Origin: a virus
IMG/VR virus record: IMGVR_UViG_3300030106_000472
Span: 1 to 63,411 of that record
Strand: one strand, 5' to 3'
Length of the DNA: 63,411 nt
Part shown: piece by piece, positions 39,712-47,263 of the stretch
Layout: each line of letters starts with the position of its first letter
Position numbering within the stretch: position 1 is the first letter of the stretch
Program-made: the position numbers and the translations under genes
The notes under the pieces: generated by a model
The model's database searches: none
Seen by the model: the letters and a program-made list of their open reading frames with translations, nothing else
Told to the model about the DNA's origin: nothing

Positions 39712-41445
39712 TCAAAAAGTGTATATTTTTAAAGGTTTTTCTTTACCTTTTACTTTTATTGGTTTTAACGGTCTTAGTGTTATACCACAGTAAAGCTCTG
39801 TTTCTTTCCCTATTAGTATGTTTACACCTGCTTCTTTAGTTGCTGATTCTAGTCTAGCAGCGGTATTAACAGCATCTCCTATGGCTGAATAATCGAACCT
39901 AGTATCACTACCCATGTTGCCTATAACCGCTTCACCTGTATTTACACCTACACCAATTTCTACACCAATATCAGCGTTTATTATATTTTCTTGTATTTCT
40001 TTTGCACATTTCACAGCTACTTGTTCGTGATGTTTTAAATCCATAGGTGCATTAAATATTGCCATCATAGCATCGCCAATATACTTGTCTACCATTCCTC
40101 CATATTTTTGTACTGCATCAGATTGTATTGTTAATGCTTTATTCATTATCGAAGTTACTTCTTCTGGTGAAAGTGTTTCAGATAAAGCTGTGAATCCTCT
40201 AACGTCTGTGAACAAGAAAGTACACCTTCTTTTTTCACCACCTAATTTCAATAAGCTAGGGTCTTTTTGTAAACGTTTAACTTGTCTAGGGTCAAGATAA
40301 TGTTCAAACTGTTTTTTAATTTGTTGTCTAAGTTTGTATTGTTCTCTAAATCTTAAATAAAAAGCTATAGCTCCTGCGATAAACTGCGAAACTAAAGACC
40401 ACGTAACATCTATCAAAAGACCTGTGGTTATCGTGTAGTAACCGTATACGCCCGTTAAAGCCATCGTAAGTAAAGCTAAGCTTACGCCCCACGTTATCCC
40501 TAAATAGCTTATAAACGCCCATACGAGCACCACAGACACTATAAATATTAAAAGTTCTAAAGCTAATGCGTAATCAGGTATATAAGGACTATCTTGTATA
40601 AGAATGCTTTCTGCAAGTGCTGCTTGTATTTTATGTGGTTCAAGTAAACCAACAGGAGTTGCAACTTGCGGCATTACTCCATTAGCGGTAACGCCTACAA
40701 ATACGAATTTACCGTTTACGTCCATTTCCTGTAAATCTGTTTGTGGTGTATCTACCCAACTAATCCACTTACGACCAAGACTATCTGTTTTAACTGGTGG
40801 TATTCCTCTAACAGCTATTTCTTGTACACCATTTTCATTAGTCGTAATAATATACGTACGGGCTTCTGTTAAACTTTTTAACACATGTGTTCCGAAAGAA
40901 GCAGTCCAACCGTCAGGAGTTCTTAATAAAAGTGGAATACGTCTAACTAACTGGTCTACTTCAGTAGGGGCTATAGCAACTCCTTGTGGTACGTCATCGT
41001 ATAGATAAAAATTTCGTTTTACTCCTGTAGAAGAAAGACCACCAACATCAGGTCCTTTAATTACTGTTCCTGTTGTTTTAGGATAGTTTTGATTACCGTC
41101 TTCAAACGTAGCTATTACACTTGGTGCATAACCTAACGAACTAGCAAATCTTTGGTCTCCGCCCATTCTGTCTGCTTGTGGAAAAGAAATAACCCAACCA
41201 ACACCTATGGCTCCTTTGCCTAATATTTCTAACTGTATATTAGCTAAACGTTCTCTAGGTAATGGATAACCCCCTTCTCTTTCTACATCGTCTTCAGTTA
41301 TATTTAGAATAACAAAATTACCAGACGGTTCTTGTTCTTGTATTAAGGCATCAAACGTTTTTAATTTAAGTATTTCTGTCGGCGTTGTTTGAAATAATAA
41401 AGGTAATACAAGTATTGCTAATATAGGTATTATCAGTTTTTTCAT
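39712..41445 (-). CDS. CHASE2-domain class III adenylate/guanylate cyclase
   Basis: 577 aa. N-terminal membrane segment (4-18), an extracytoplasmic CHASE2 sensor domain (about 25-290; FDALIQ, VILNITEDDVEREGGYPLPR, GKFVFVGVTA), three membrane helices (about 292-366), then a cyclase catalytic domain (about 405-577). Metal Asp414 (FTDVRGF) and Asp458 (YIGDAMM), Lys454, and transition-state Asn527/Arg531 (DAVNTAARLE) are all intact. Ser520 stands where class IIIb enzymes usually have Thr and IIIa Asp. ATP to cAMP is the likely reaction. It is the last gene of the CsgF-CsgG-curlin-FecR run. Such an intact receptor cyclase is very unusual in a phage. Confidence 0.9.
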   Translation of the reverse strand: MKKLIIPILAILVLPLLFQTTPTEILKLKTFDALIQEQEPSGNFVILNITEDDVEREGGYPLPRERLANIQLEILGKGAIGVGWVISFPQADRMGGDQRFASSLGYAPSVIATFEDGNQNYPKTTGTVIKGPDVGGLSSTGVKRNFYLYDDVPQGVAIAPTEVDQLVRRIPLLLRTPDGWTASFGTHVLKSLTEARTYIITTNENGVQEIAVRGIPPVKTDSLGRKWISWVDTPQTDLQEMDVNGKFVFVGVTANGVMPQVATPVGLLEPHKIQAALAESILIQDSPYIPDYALALELLIFIVSVVLVWAFISYLGITWGVSLALLTMALTGVYGYYTITTGLLIDVTWSLVSQFIAGAIAFYLRFREQYKLRQQIKKQFEHYLDPRQVKRLQKDPSLLKLGGEKRRCTFLFTDVRGFTALSETLSPEEVTSIMNKALTIQSDAVQKYGGMVDKYIGDAMMAIFNAPMDLKHHEQVAVKCAKEIQENIINADIGVEIGVGVNTGEAVIGNMGSDTRFDYSAIGDAVNTAARLESATKEAGVNILIGKETELYCGITLRPLKPIKVKGKEKPLKIYTF

Positions 41446-42563
41446 TAATCACTTTGAGTAATAGTAATTACGCTATCACTTCCTCCATTAACTTTAATTA
41501 TATTAGATACCCCGTCCTGTATCAAAATAACCGTATAAGCATTACCACCATCTAAATCAACTCGTACACTTTCATTTACTTGTCTTCGTAAGCTAATAAC
41601 ATTGCCTGTTATTAAAGTTGTTATCTGTGTATCTGGGTCTTTACCTAAAAGAGTTCCTGATATTTGTGTGCTTGTTGCTTGTGCTAATTGATCTTCTTCT
41701 TCTGCTACAGCTAATGCATCTAATACATTTAATAAATCTTCTAAATAATTTACGTCAAGATAATTTATATCTAGTTCAGTAAATTCTAAATTATCTTCTT
41801 TTAAAAAATCTTCTGCAAGATAGTCTATGTCTAAGTCGTTAAAATCTAATACGCTATCTGTTTGTGCTGTAGTAGTTTCTTCTTCAATACTTTGTTCTTC
41901 TTTGGGAGGAGTGACGATGAGCATATTATCTATTACATCTAACGTTAAATCCAGGATAACAGGTTTAGTAGGAGCAGATTCAAATACACTTACTGTAGTT
42001 GCTTCATACGGTTTGTTTAATATAACGGTTCCCATAGCAGTAACTACTTCTATTTCTCCACTAGATAAACCTAAAGGGTCTGGAAGTAAAATAATAAGTG
42101 AACGTCCTAGTTCGTCAACAGTCGCTGTGAAATCTGTTCCACGAATTGCTATGTTTGCCGTAGGTGTTTTAAGTGTGATGTTTTGTTTATCTATACGGTT
42201 TAGATTACCTGTAATAAACCTTGCTGTGCCAAGACCAAACGTAAGAGCCATTTTTGCTTTACTAGGATCAGGGTCATAGATGTATTCATCTATAAGAAGT
42301 TGAGAGTGTTCGGTAAGTTTTACTGTAGAATTATCAAGAAATGTAATAGCCATACGACCATTTGTTGTTATGGCTTCATCGTTGCTTTGAATAGCAAACT
42401 TTAAATTAGCTTCGTATGGTTTGTCTCTTAGTATTTGTGCTGAACCGTTTAATTCAGATATGCCACCAATATCAGCATCCGAGACTTGTGCCTTGATCGT
42501 TTTGAACGACACACACAGAAGAAGCAGCATTACCACCGACGGATATAATTTTAAGCCAGTCAT
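41445..42563 (-). CDS. Exported FecR-domain protein
   Basis: 372 aa with a signal peptide (hydrophobic VVMLLLLCVSFKTIKAQ). The FecR domain spans about 30-200 (LNGSAQILRD, NGRMAITFLDNSTVKL, TPTANIAIRGTDFTATVD). An acidic Leu/Asp-rich linker with LDIDYL-like repeats (about 230-290) and a beta-rich end follow. FecR-domain proteins act in the periplasm, often in signalling or envelope assembly. TAATG couples it to the cyclase gene, as in some bacteria where FecR and CHASE2 genes are neighbours. The start overlaps the curlin-like gene by 92 nt; ATG 42530 is an alternative. Confidence 0.8.
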   Translation of the reverse strand: MTGLKLYPSVVMLLLLCVSFKTIKAQVSDADIGGISELNGSAQILRDKPYEANLKFAIQSNDEAITTNGRMAITFLDNSTVKLTEHSQLLIDEYIYDPDPSKAKMALTFGLGTARFITGNLNRIDKQNITLKTPTANIAIRGTDFTATVDELGRSLIILLPDPLGLSSGEIEVVTAMGTVILNKPYEATTVSVFESAPTKPVILDLTLDVIDNMLIVTPPKEEQSIEEETTTAQTDSVLDFNDLDIDYLAEDFLKEDNLEFTELDINYLDVNYLEDLLNVLDALAVAEEEDQLAQATSTQISGTLLGKDPDTQITTLITGNVISLRRQVNESVRVDLDGGNAYTVILIQDGVSNIIKVNGGSDSVITITQSD

Positions 42564-43203
42564 TATCTTGGGTACTCAGTTGTTGGATATTAAATGTTCT
42601 TTGTCCGCCTGTATGATCTAGGTAAAAATATCCACCTGCTGAAGCATTTACACCTGTTCCTAAATAAGTAACTGTGTTATCACTACCGTCAATATCCATA
42701 AAGTTAGTAGCCCCATCAATATTTATTGTTGATGTGACCGTGTTATTAGATCCTTGTATTATCCAGTCTAAATCTAAAGATGCTGCTAACGCTGTCGTTC
42801 CTTGATTTAAAGTGAACGTATTGCTACTGCCTGTAACAGCAACATTGTGGTTAGAGCTATTAGCCCCATAAGTATTCGTTGGGTCTACTTGTATAGTGAA
42901 ATTATTAGTTGAGCCTGTAAAGTTGTAAGCTCCTGTAAAACTATTAGCTGTTATATCTCCAAGAAATTTATTAGTTGCACCAATCATATTGATGTCTAAT
43001 GTCATTCCTGTTCCATCTAAATCGAAAGGATTCAAGCTGCCTGATGTTGAATTAAGACCACCAATAATATTAGAAATACCTAGTTGCTCTAGGTCTATAT
43101 TGGCACCAGTTCCTGACTGATCTACATATATCTCATTATCAGCCGCAAATAACGGAAATAAAGTAAGACATAACAAAAGTTGTATGCACTTCTTCATCAT
43201 CAT
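42472..43203 (-). CDS. Secreted curlin-like repeat protein
   Basis: 243 aa with a signal peptide ending near PLFAADNE. The first repeat, NEIYVDQSGTGANIDLEQLG, has the Q-x-G-x-G-x-N...Q pattern of curlin (CsgA/CsgB) repeats. The rest has degenerate Asn/Thr/Gly repeats (SNTFTLNQG, SNNTVTSTINIDG) that suggest a stacked beta solenoid. A Cys is the last residue. The adjacent csgG and csgF genes make it the likely secreted substrate. Too diverged to be called csgA. Confidence 0.7.
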   Translation of the reverse strand: MMMKKCIQLLLCLTLFPLFAADNEIYVDQSGTGANIDLEQLGISNIIGGLNSTSGSLNPFDLDGTGMTLDINMIGATNKFLGDITANSFTGAYNFTGSTNNFTIQVDPTNTYGANSSNHNVAVTGSSNTFTLNQGTTALAASLDLDWIIQGSNNTVTSTINIDGATNFMDIDGSDNTVTYLGTGVNASAGGYFYLDHTGGQRTFNIQQLSTQDNDWLKIISVGGNAASSVCVVQNDQGTSLGC

Positions 43204-43207
43204 AATT

Positions 43208-44044
43208 TCATTCTACCTTTTTTTCCTCGTTTTGTAAAACCCAATAACCTCTTTCATAACCTTGTTTAATTATTTCTAACACACCACCCTCAATAGCTTT
43301 CATTAAAGCTATGGTAGATGACTCGTTTCTTGCGTTACCCATTTCTATTTCTACTAGTTCAGTACCTGCTTCAATAAATCTAAATACGTCATTAGATTTG
43401 CCATAACTAAAAATAGTTTTCTGGCTTAATACTTCTAACAATACTTCTCCTGTAGCTACAGAAACCATTCTAAGACTAACTGTAATATTATCTTCCCTAT
43501 ATTGAACGCTAGTACCAATACCTAAATATCTTGCACCAGAACCCCCAGATTCTAAATTAGATTCATAAGATATAACAGCACCTTCTATTAAAATACCTGC
43601 GAATAATAACGGTGCTAATTGTTTTTTCTTTTCTTCTTCGCTTGCAAACTGTTCCCTTGCTGAACGTATTAATTGTCTTTCTTTAGTTAGGTTATCTAAA
43701 CCAACTCTTTCAACAACTCTAAAAAACTGACCATTACCTGCGTGTTTTAAAGCTCGGATAAGAAGTGCGTTTGGTTGTTGGGTTATTGCGGTACTAAACA
43801 AAGCAAACTCACTGTTACTTTTACGTTGCCCTGTTTGATCAGTAAATGCCGTAGGATATACAGCAACAACAGGACTGACTTTAGGAACTTCTACATCACG
43901 TAAATAAGGAGATTGTAGTTCTTGTATAGAAACTACATTATGTGCTTGAAACCTATGTTCGTACGTATCTTCAAGTTGATCAAAAGTAGAACAACTAGAA
44001 AGTAAAAGTACCGATAGGAATAACGATCGTTGTAATTGTACCAT
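43208..44044 (-). CDS. csgG: CsgG-type outer-membrane curli secretion channel
   Basis: 278 aa lipoprotein: lipobox LLSSC with Cys18. VVAVYPTAFTDQTGQRK, ALIRALKHAGNGQFFRVVER, RQLIRSAREQ, LLFAGILIEGAVISYES, ARYLGIGTSVQYREDNITVSLRMVS and ATGEVL match CsgG across its length, including the region of the membrane hairpins. In bacteria nine subunits form the pore that exports curlin. Start at 44044 overlaps csgF by 50 nt. Confidence 0.85.
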   Translation of the reverse strand: MVQLQRSLFLSVLLLSSCSTFDQLEDTYEHRFQAHNVVSIQELQSPYLRDVEVPKVSPVVAVYPTAFTDQTGQRKSNSEFALFSTAITQQPNALLIRALKHAGNGQFFRVVERVGLDNLTKERQLIRSAREQFASEEEKKKQLAPLLFAGILIEGAVISYESNLESGGSGARYLGIGTSVQYREDNITVSLRMVSVATGEVLLEVLSQKTIFSYGKSNDVFRFIEAGTELVEIEMGNARNESSTIALMKAIEGGVLEIIKQGYERGYWVLQNEEKKVE

Positions 44045-44528
44045 CTGACTCAGTTATAGTTAGGGTTAATGTTGTGCCATCGCTTGTATATTCAATGGTG
44101 TTGCCCTCCAAGGTTATTGTACCTGAATTTTGAGGTGTTTCCCCAAACAGGTTTGCCACTAACTGTCTAGATAACTCAGCATACACTCTTGATTCAAGAT
44201 TACGCATAAATCTTGCAAGAGTAGAATTTTCTTTTTCTCTTTTAATTTCGTCTTGTAACGCTTTTATTTCTTCTTTGAGTGTAAGTTTACGACTAAATTC
44301 TTGATTCTCTATCGTTAGGTAATGTGATGATGTACCAACTCCGTTAAAACTAGGTGATTTAAATTTATGTACTATTTGGTCAGACCAAACATTTTGAACA
44401 AATATAGCTCCTAATAAAACTACACCAATAACACCGACTATACGAGCAATTAAAACTTTTTCAGCTTCTTGTTTTCTTTGTTTTAGTTCCGCGTTGCTTG
44501 GTCGTCCTCTTTTCTTTTTTATTGTCAT
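43995..44528 (-). CDS. csgF: CsgF-like protein with an N-terminal membrane anchor
   Basis: 177 aa. Residues 53-75 (VHKFKSPSFNGVGTSSHYL) resemble the mature N-terminus of CsgF, which plugs into CsgG. Residues 104-177 (LARFMRNLESRVYAELSRQL...ITESDGTITTIVIP) match the CsgF C-terminal half. Unlike E. coli CsgF it begins with a basic stretch containing the AT-hook-like KKRGRPSNAEL (5-15) and an uncleavable-looking membrane segment (26-46). That suggests anchoring in the inner membrane. GGAGG precedes the start. It overlaps csgG, so the two are made together. Confidence 0.75.
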   Translation of the reverse strand: MTIKKKRGRPSNAELKQRKQEAEKVLIARIVGVIGVVLLGAIFVQNVWSDQIVHKFKSPSFNGVGTSSHYLTIENQEFSRKLTLKEEIKALQDEIKREKENSTLARFMRNLESRVYAELSRQLVANLFGETPQNSGTITLEGNTIEYTSDGTTLTLTITESDGTITTIVIPIGTFTF

Positions 44529-44766
44529 TCAATACCTCCTGCTCTTTTAGCTGTAATACTGTATTGACTTTTTGTTGTAATCGTATCATGTCTTGGTCTA
44601 ATAAACGAAGTTGATCTGTTAATCTTATAATTGTGCCTTTCATTTCTTGCACTGCTGGGTCTATTGTATTCGTTATCGTTTGCCATACATAATAAACGAA
44701 GTAACCCAGTCCTACCACCATCACTACAGGAAAACCAAAATCTGCTATTAATTGAGCTACATCCAT
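44461..44766 (-). CDS. Small membrane protein with coiled coil (101 aa)
   Basis: N-terminal membrane segment (about 11-32: FPVVMVVGLGYFVYYVWQ), then an amphipathic coil and a basic tail. It resembles in layout the next protein upstream, so the two may be tandem relatives. Holin or membrane adaptor are the main options. TAATG-coupled to the upstream gene; overlaps csgF by 68 nt. Confidence 0.65.
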   Translation of the reverse strand: MDVAQLIADFGFPVVMVVGLGYFVYYVWQTITNTIDPAVQEMKGTIIRLTDQLRLLDQDMIRLQQKVNTVLQLKEQEVLNDNKKEKRTTKQRGTKTKKTRS

Positions 44767-45062
44767 TAATCCCTTCTAGCATCTATCTTTCCATCTTCTA
44801 CAAAATTTTCTGCTCTTGCTATCCTGTCTAGGTCTGGTGCTATGTTTAATGCACTCGATACGCTTGTATCTATTCTTATCATGTCGTTATTCATAATAGA
44901 CGCTCTGGTAATTAACATTTTAGTAATACCTTGAACTGTTTTTATTTCATCAACTAAACCACCCATAAGTTGTTTCATAATTAAAAATATAAAATACGCC
45001 ATGACTAACGCACCTGCAATAGGAACGCCAACTTCGGCTATTAATGCAAAACCCTGTTCCAT
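44766..45062 (-). CDS. Small membrane protein with coiled coil (98 aa)
   Basis: Membrane segment at about 12-33 (VPIAGALVMAYFIFLIMKQL), then a polar helical part with NNDMIRIDTSVSSAL. Same layout as 44461-44766 (FGFPVV versus VGVPIA). AAGAAGG lies before the ATG. Holin-like, not proven. Confidence 0.65.
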   Translation of the reverse strand: MEQGFALIAEVGVPIAGALVMAYFIFLIMKQLMGGLVDEIKTVQGITKMLITRASIMNNDMIRIDTSVSSALNIAPDLDRIARAENFVEDGKIDARRD

Positions 45063-45223
45063 TCTGTACCTTCTTCGTTATTAATAATAGCGGTTACTAT
45101 ACCAACAACAATAACACCATAAACTACTGCTTCCATTTCAGCTTCTTCAAAAGAATTAGCATAAATATATGGTCCGTCGTATATTTCATCTCCGACCTTA
45201 AATTCAGTAGCAAATACTTTCAC
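45041..45223 (-). CDS. Small conserved protein (60 aa), GTG start
   Basis: MKVFATEFKVGDEIYDGPYIYANSFEEAE is the main feature; the end is hydrophobic then polar. The start is GTG at 45223 with AAAGGAG upstream. Overlaps the next gene by 22 nt. The function is unknown. Confidence 0.65.
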   Translation of the reverse strand: MKVFATEFKVGDEIYDGPYIYANSFEEAEMEAVVYGVIVVGIVTAIINNEEGTEWNRVLH

Positions 45224-45546
45224 TTGTCTTCTCCTTTAAATTTTTTACTTTGCCCTGATGTTCCTGCATATATTCCAAACACTGCTGCCATAGCTCCTAC
45301 AACGATAGACACAAGACCTGCTTGTTCTAAATTAGGTTCTGGCAGTTCCATAAACCAAATAACTACTTTATACAATAAAACAATATAAACACTAACAAAC
45401 ACTCTAGGAAAAATACGCCAAGCATCTATAGTCTTAGCTAGATGCACCCATTTTATATAAGGATTATCACCATCGTTTTTAGACGTGACATCTATATCAA
45501 GTTCTAGTTTTCTTTTTATTGTTTCATCTATTATTTTTTCTTCCAT
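45220..45546 (-). CDS. Two-helix membrane protein, holin candidate (108 aa)
   Basis: Membrane segments at about 48-66 (VFVSVYIVLLYKVVIWF) and 74-93 (EQAGLVSIVVGAMAAVFGIYAG), a charged N-terminus and a basic C-terminus. Size and layout fit class II holins. The lysozyme gene is 1.7 kb upstream. Coupled to 45041-45223 by overlap. Confidence 0.6.
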   Translation of the reverse strand: MEEKIIDETIKRKLELDIDVTSKNDGDNPYIKWVHLAKTIDAWRIFPRVFVSVYIVLLYKVVIWFMELPEPNLEQAGLVSIVVGAMAAVFGIYAGTSGQSKKFKGEDK

Positions 45547-45547
45547 A

Positions 45548-45973
45548 CTAATCCTCTACGGGTGTAAATTTCCCTAGTTCTATTAACTTTTCCCTATTGA
45601 TTAAATGCTCTGCTTCTACATCATTTTTAGATTGACCAAAGTAAGCAACAGCTAAATGATTTATTACCATAGTTTCATTAATATTTAATCCATCAACAAT
45701 AACATTACCTAAAACTCTGCCGTATTTACCTCTAGAATCTTTTAATTTAGTTTCTATAACAATTTTAGTTCCCTTATCTACAGCATTCTTTAAGAAAGTC
45801 GCAGCCATTTTTCCTCTAACTTTCTCATCTTTGTCACGAGTACGTGACTCGGGAGTATCAATACCATATAAACGAACACGAGACTTAAACCTAATGTCAA
45901 ACCCAAGATCCAAAACAACGTCAATAGTGTCCCCATCAACAACTCTTTCAACCGTACAACCATATTCATACAT
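45548..45973 (-). CDS. Staphylococcal-nuclease-type (thermonuclease) protein
   Basis: 141 aa from ATG 45973 (TAATG coupling with the upstream stop). VVDGDTIDVVLDLG, RVRLYGIDTPESR (Arg and Glu catalytic positions) and GKYGRVLG are the family motifs. It has no signal peptide. Phages may use such nucleases to degrade host DNA or RNA. Confidence 0.85.
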   Translation of the reverse strand: MYEYGCTVERVVDGDTIDVVLDLGFDIRFKSRVRLYGIDTPESRTRDKDEKVRGKMAATFLKNAVDKGTKIVIETKLKDSRGKYGRVLGNVIVDGLNINETMVINHLAVAYFGQSKNDVEAEHLINREKLIELGKFTPVED

Positions 45974-46272
45974 TAGCACTTCCACCTTTTTCTTGCTTGT
46001 CGCAATCTTGAATTAGGATTCTTAGCCGCTTTAGGAAATTTCTTCATCTGTCCTGCACTTCTAGCACAATAAGACTTTCTTCTTTTTGCTGCTTTGCTTC
46101 CTTTTTTAACTTTTCCTGTTACAGCTGTTTTTAATTTACTTCCAGGATTCTTTTTTCTATATGCTTTAACGCCTTTCTTAGTCATGCCTGCCCCACTTTT
46201 AGTAGGACGGTAATTTGCACCTTTACCTTTAGTGGTACGTCTTATAGACTTTTCTTTACGTTTTTTAGCCAT
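45973..46272 (-). CDS. Lys/Arg-rich conserved phage protein (DUF6321-like)
   Basis: 99 aa, very basic. GAGMTKKGVKAYRKKNPGSK, LKTAVTGKVKKGSKAAKRRK and SYCARSAGQMKKF followed by RKRWKC match a widespread phage protein family of unknown function. Basic charge suggests nucleic-acid binding. Coupled to both neighbours. Confidence 0.75.
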   Translation of the reverse strand: MAKKRKEKSIRRTTKGKGANYRPTKSGAGMTKKGVKAYRKKNPGSKLKTAVTGKVKKGSKAAKRRKSYCARSAGQMKKFPKAAKNPNSRLRQARKRWKC

Positions 46273-46469
46273 TATTTTTTCTTACTTTTCTTTTTAGGTT
46301 TTTTAGCTGTTTTAGCAGAACGTTTAAAAGCAGCCGCTGTTGGTGCACCTTTAGCTCCTTTTTTACGCATTTTTCTGCCTTCTTTACGTTTTTTATTTAT
46401 GTTGTAATAAAGACCTTTTTTAGCTATTCTGCCGTCTTTAGTTTTATGTGTTTTCTTTTTTGCTGCCAT
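46272..46469 (-). CDS. Lys-rich small protein (65 aa)
   Basis: Lys/Arg/Ala-rich throughout (KKTHKTKDGRIAKKGLYY, AKKPKKKSKKK at the end). Histone-tail-like composition suggests DNA binding or packaging in the virion. One-base overlap with the DUF6321-like gene. Confidence 0.65.
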   Translation of the reverse strand: MAAKKKTHKTKDGRIAKKGLYYNINKKRKEGRKMRKKGAKGAPTAAAFKRSAKTAKKPKKKSKKK

Positions 46470-46471
46470 AT

Positions 46472-47146
46472 TTAATCCTCATATAAATTATTAAAAGTTA
46501 TTGATGGGTCTAGATAACTCTCATGTCCTTCTGCAGAGTGAGTGTGTTGTGAAGGAGTAAAGTCAGGTGCTCCTTCTCCAGTCACCCATAACGCAGGACT
46601 AGTCGCTCTTACCCTGTTATTAGGTAAAGCAACTATGTTGCCTTTCCATTCGCAATCTTCAGTTATATATAATACATGAGATTGTTTATGTTGTGCGGGA
46701 CAATCAGCAATAGCGTTATTTGTATAGTCCACCGTAAACATATACTTACCAGTATAAAACTTTCCGTCTATTTTGCAAAGCCATGGACTAGAACTAACTC
46801 TATCCATAACTATAACAGAATGGTCTCTTGATTCACAATCCCAAGGTTGTGCTATATGGTCTTCCATAGGAATAGCCCAGTCTTCAACAGGAATATCAGC
46901 TATTAATCCCTGTATTGGCATTCTAGCCCACATAGCTCCTCCGTGTATATTTCCTTCTTCCCAATCATCATATTCTGTTTCACAACCTGTAAAAACAACT
47001 TGAAAACTTAACGACCTATCTGGAATAGTGTTCACAGCAAAAGCTATTGCATGAAGAAACTCACCATGATATTTTTGGTGATTAGCAGTAAATTCCCTAC
47101 GTACCCAACATTTAAAATGAGGGATATTACTTATGAGGGAAGGCAC
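46472..47146 (-). CDS. Conserved protein, probable virion or tail component (224 aa), GTG start
   Basis: Starts with GTG at 47146 directly after the stop of the 38 aa gene. Trp/Cys-rich and beta-type (FKCWVRREFTAN, WDCESRDHSVIVMDRV, GKFYTGKYMFTVDY, LYITEDCEWKGNIVALPNNR) with a His-rich stretch (PSQHTHSAEGHESYLDP) near the end. No function is assigned. Confidence 0.65.
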   Translation of the reverse strand: MPSLISNIPHFKCWVRREFTANHQKYHGEFLHAIAFAVNTIPDRSLSFQVVFTGCETEYDDWEEGNIHGGAMWARMPIQGLIADIPVEDWAIPMEDHIAQPWDCESRDHSVIVMDRVSSSPWLCKIDGKFYTGKYMFTVDYTNNAIADCPAQHKQSHVLYITEDCEWKGNIVALPNNRVRATSPALWVTGEGAPDFTPSQHTHSAEGHESYLDPSITFNNLYED

Positions 47147-47263
47147 TTACTTCTTCTTGCTTTTCTTCTTTTTCATGACTCTTTTCTTAGAGCCGCCTTT
47201 TTTCTTATATTTAGAGCTTTTTATTGCTCCACCTTTTCTCATGTATTTAGCTTTTTTCATCAT
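47147..47263 (-). CDS. Very Lys-rich mini-protein (38 aa)
   Basis: MMKKAKYMRKGGAIKSSKYKK followed by a run of Lys, Gly, Ser and Arg. GGAG lies 7 nt before the first ATG, and ATGATGA overlaps the lysozyme stop. Third basic mini-protein in this run, with 45973-46469. Confidence 0.65.
   Translation of the reverse strand: MMKKAKYMRKGGAIKSSKYKKKGGSKKRVMKKKKSKKK

Noticed and set aside
44525-44782. Open frame of 85 codons overlapping the 101 aa membrane protein
   Set aside because: It lies in another frame over 44461-44766, which has a clear membrane segment, coiled coil and TAATG coupling; the alternative has Ser/Arg-rich random composition.
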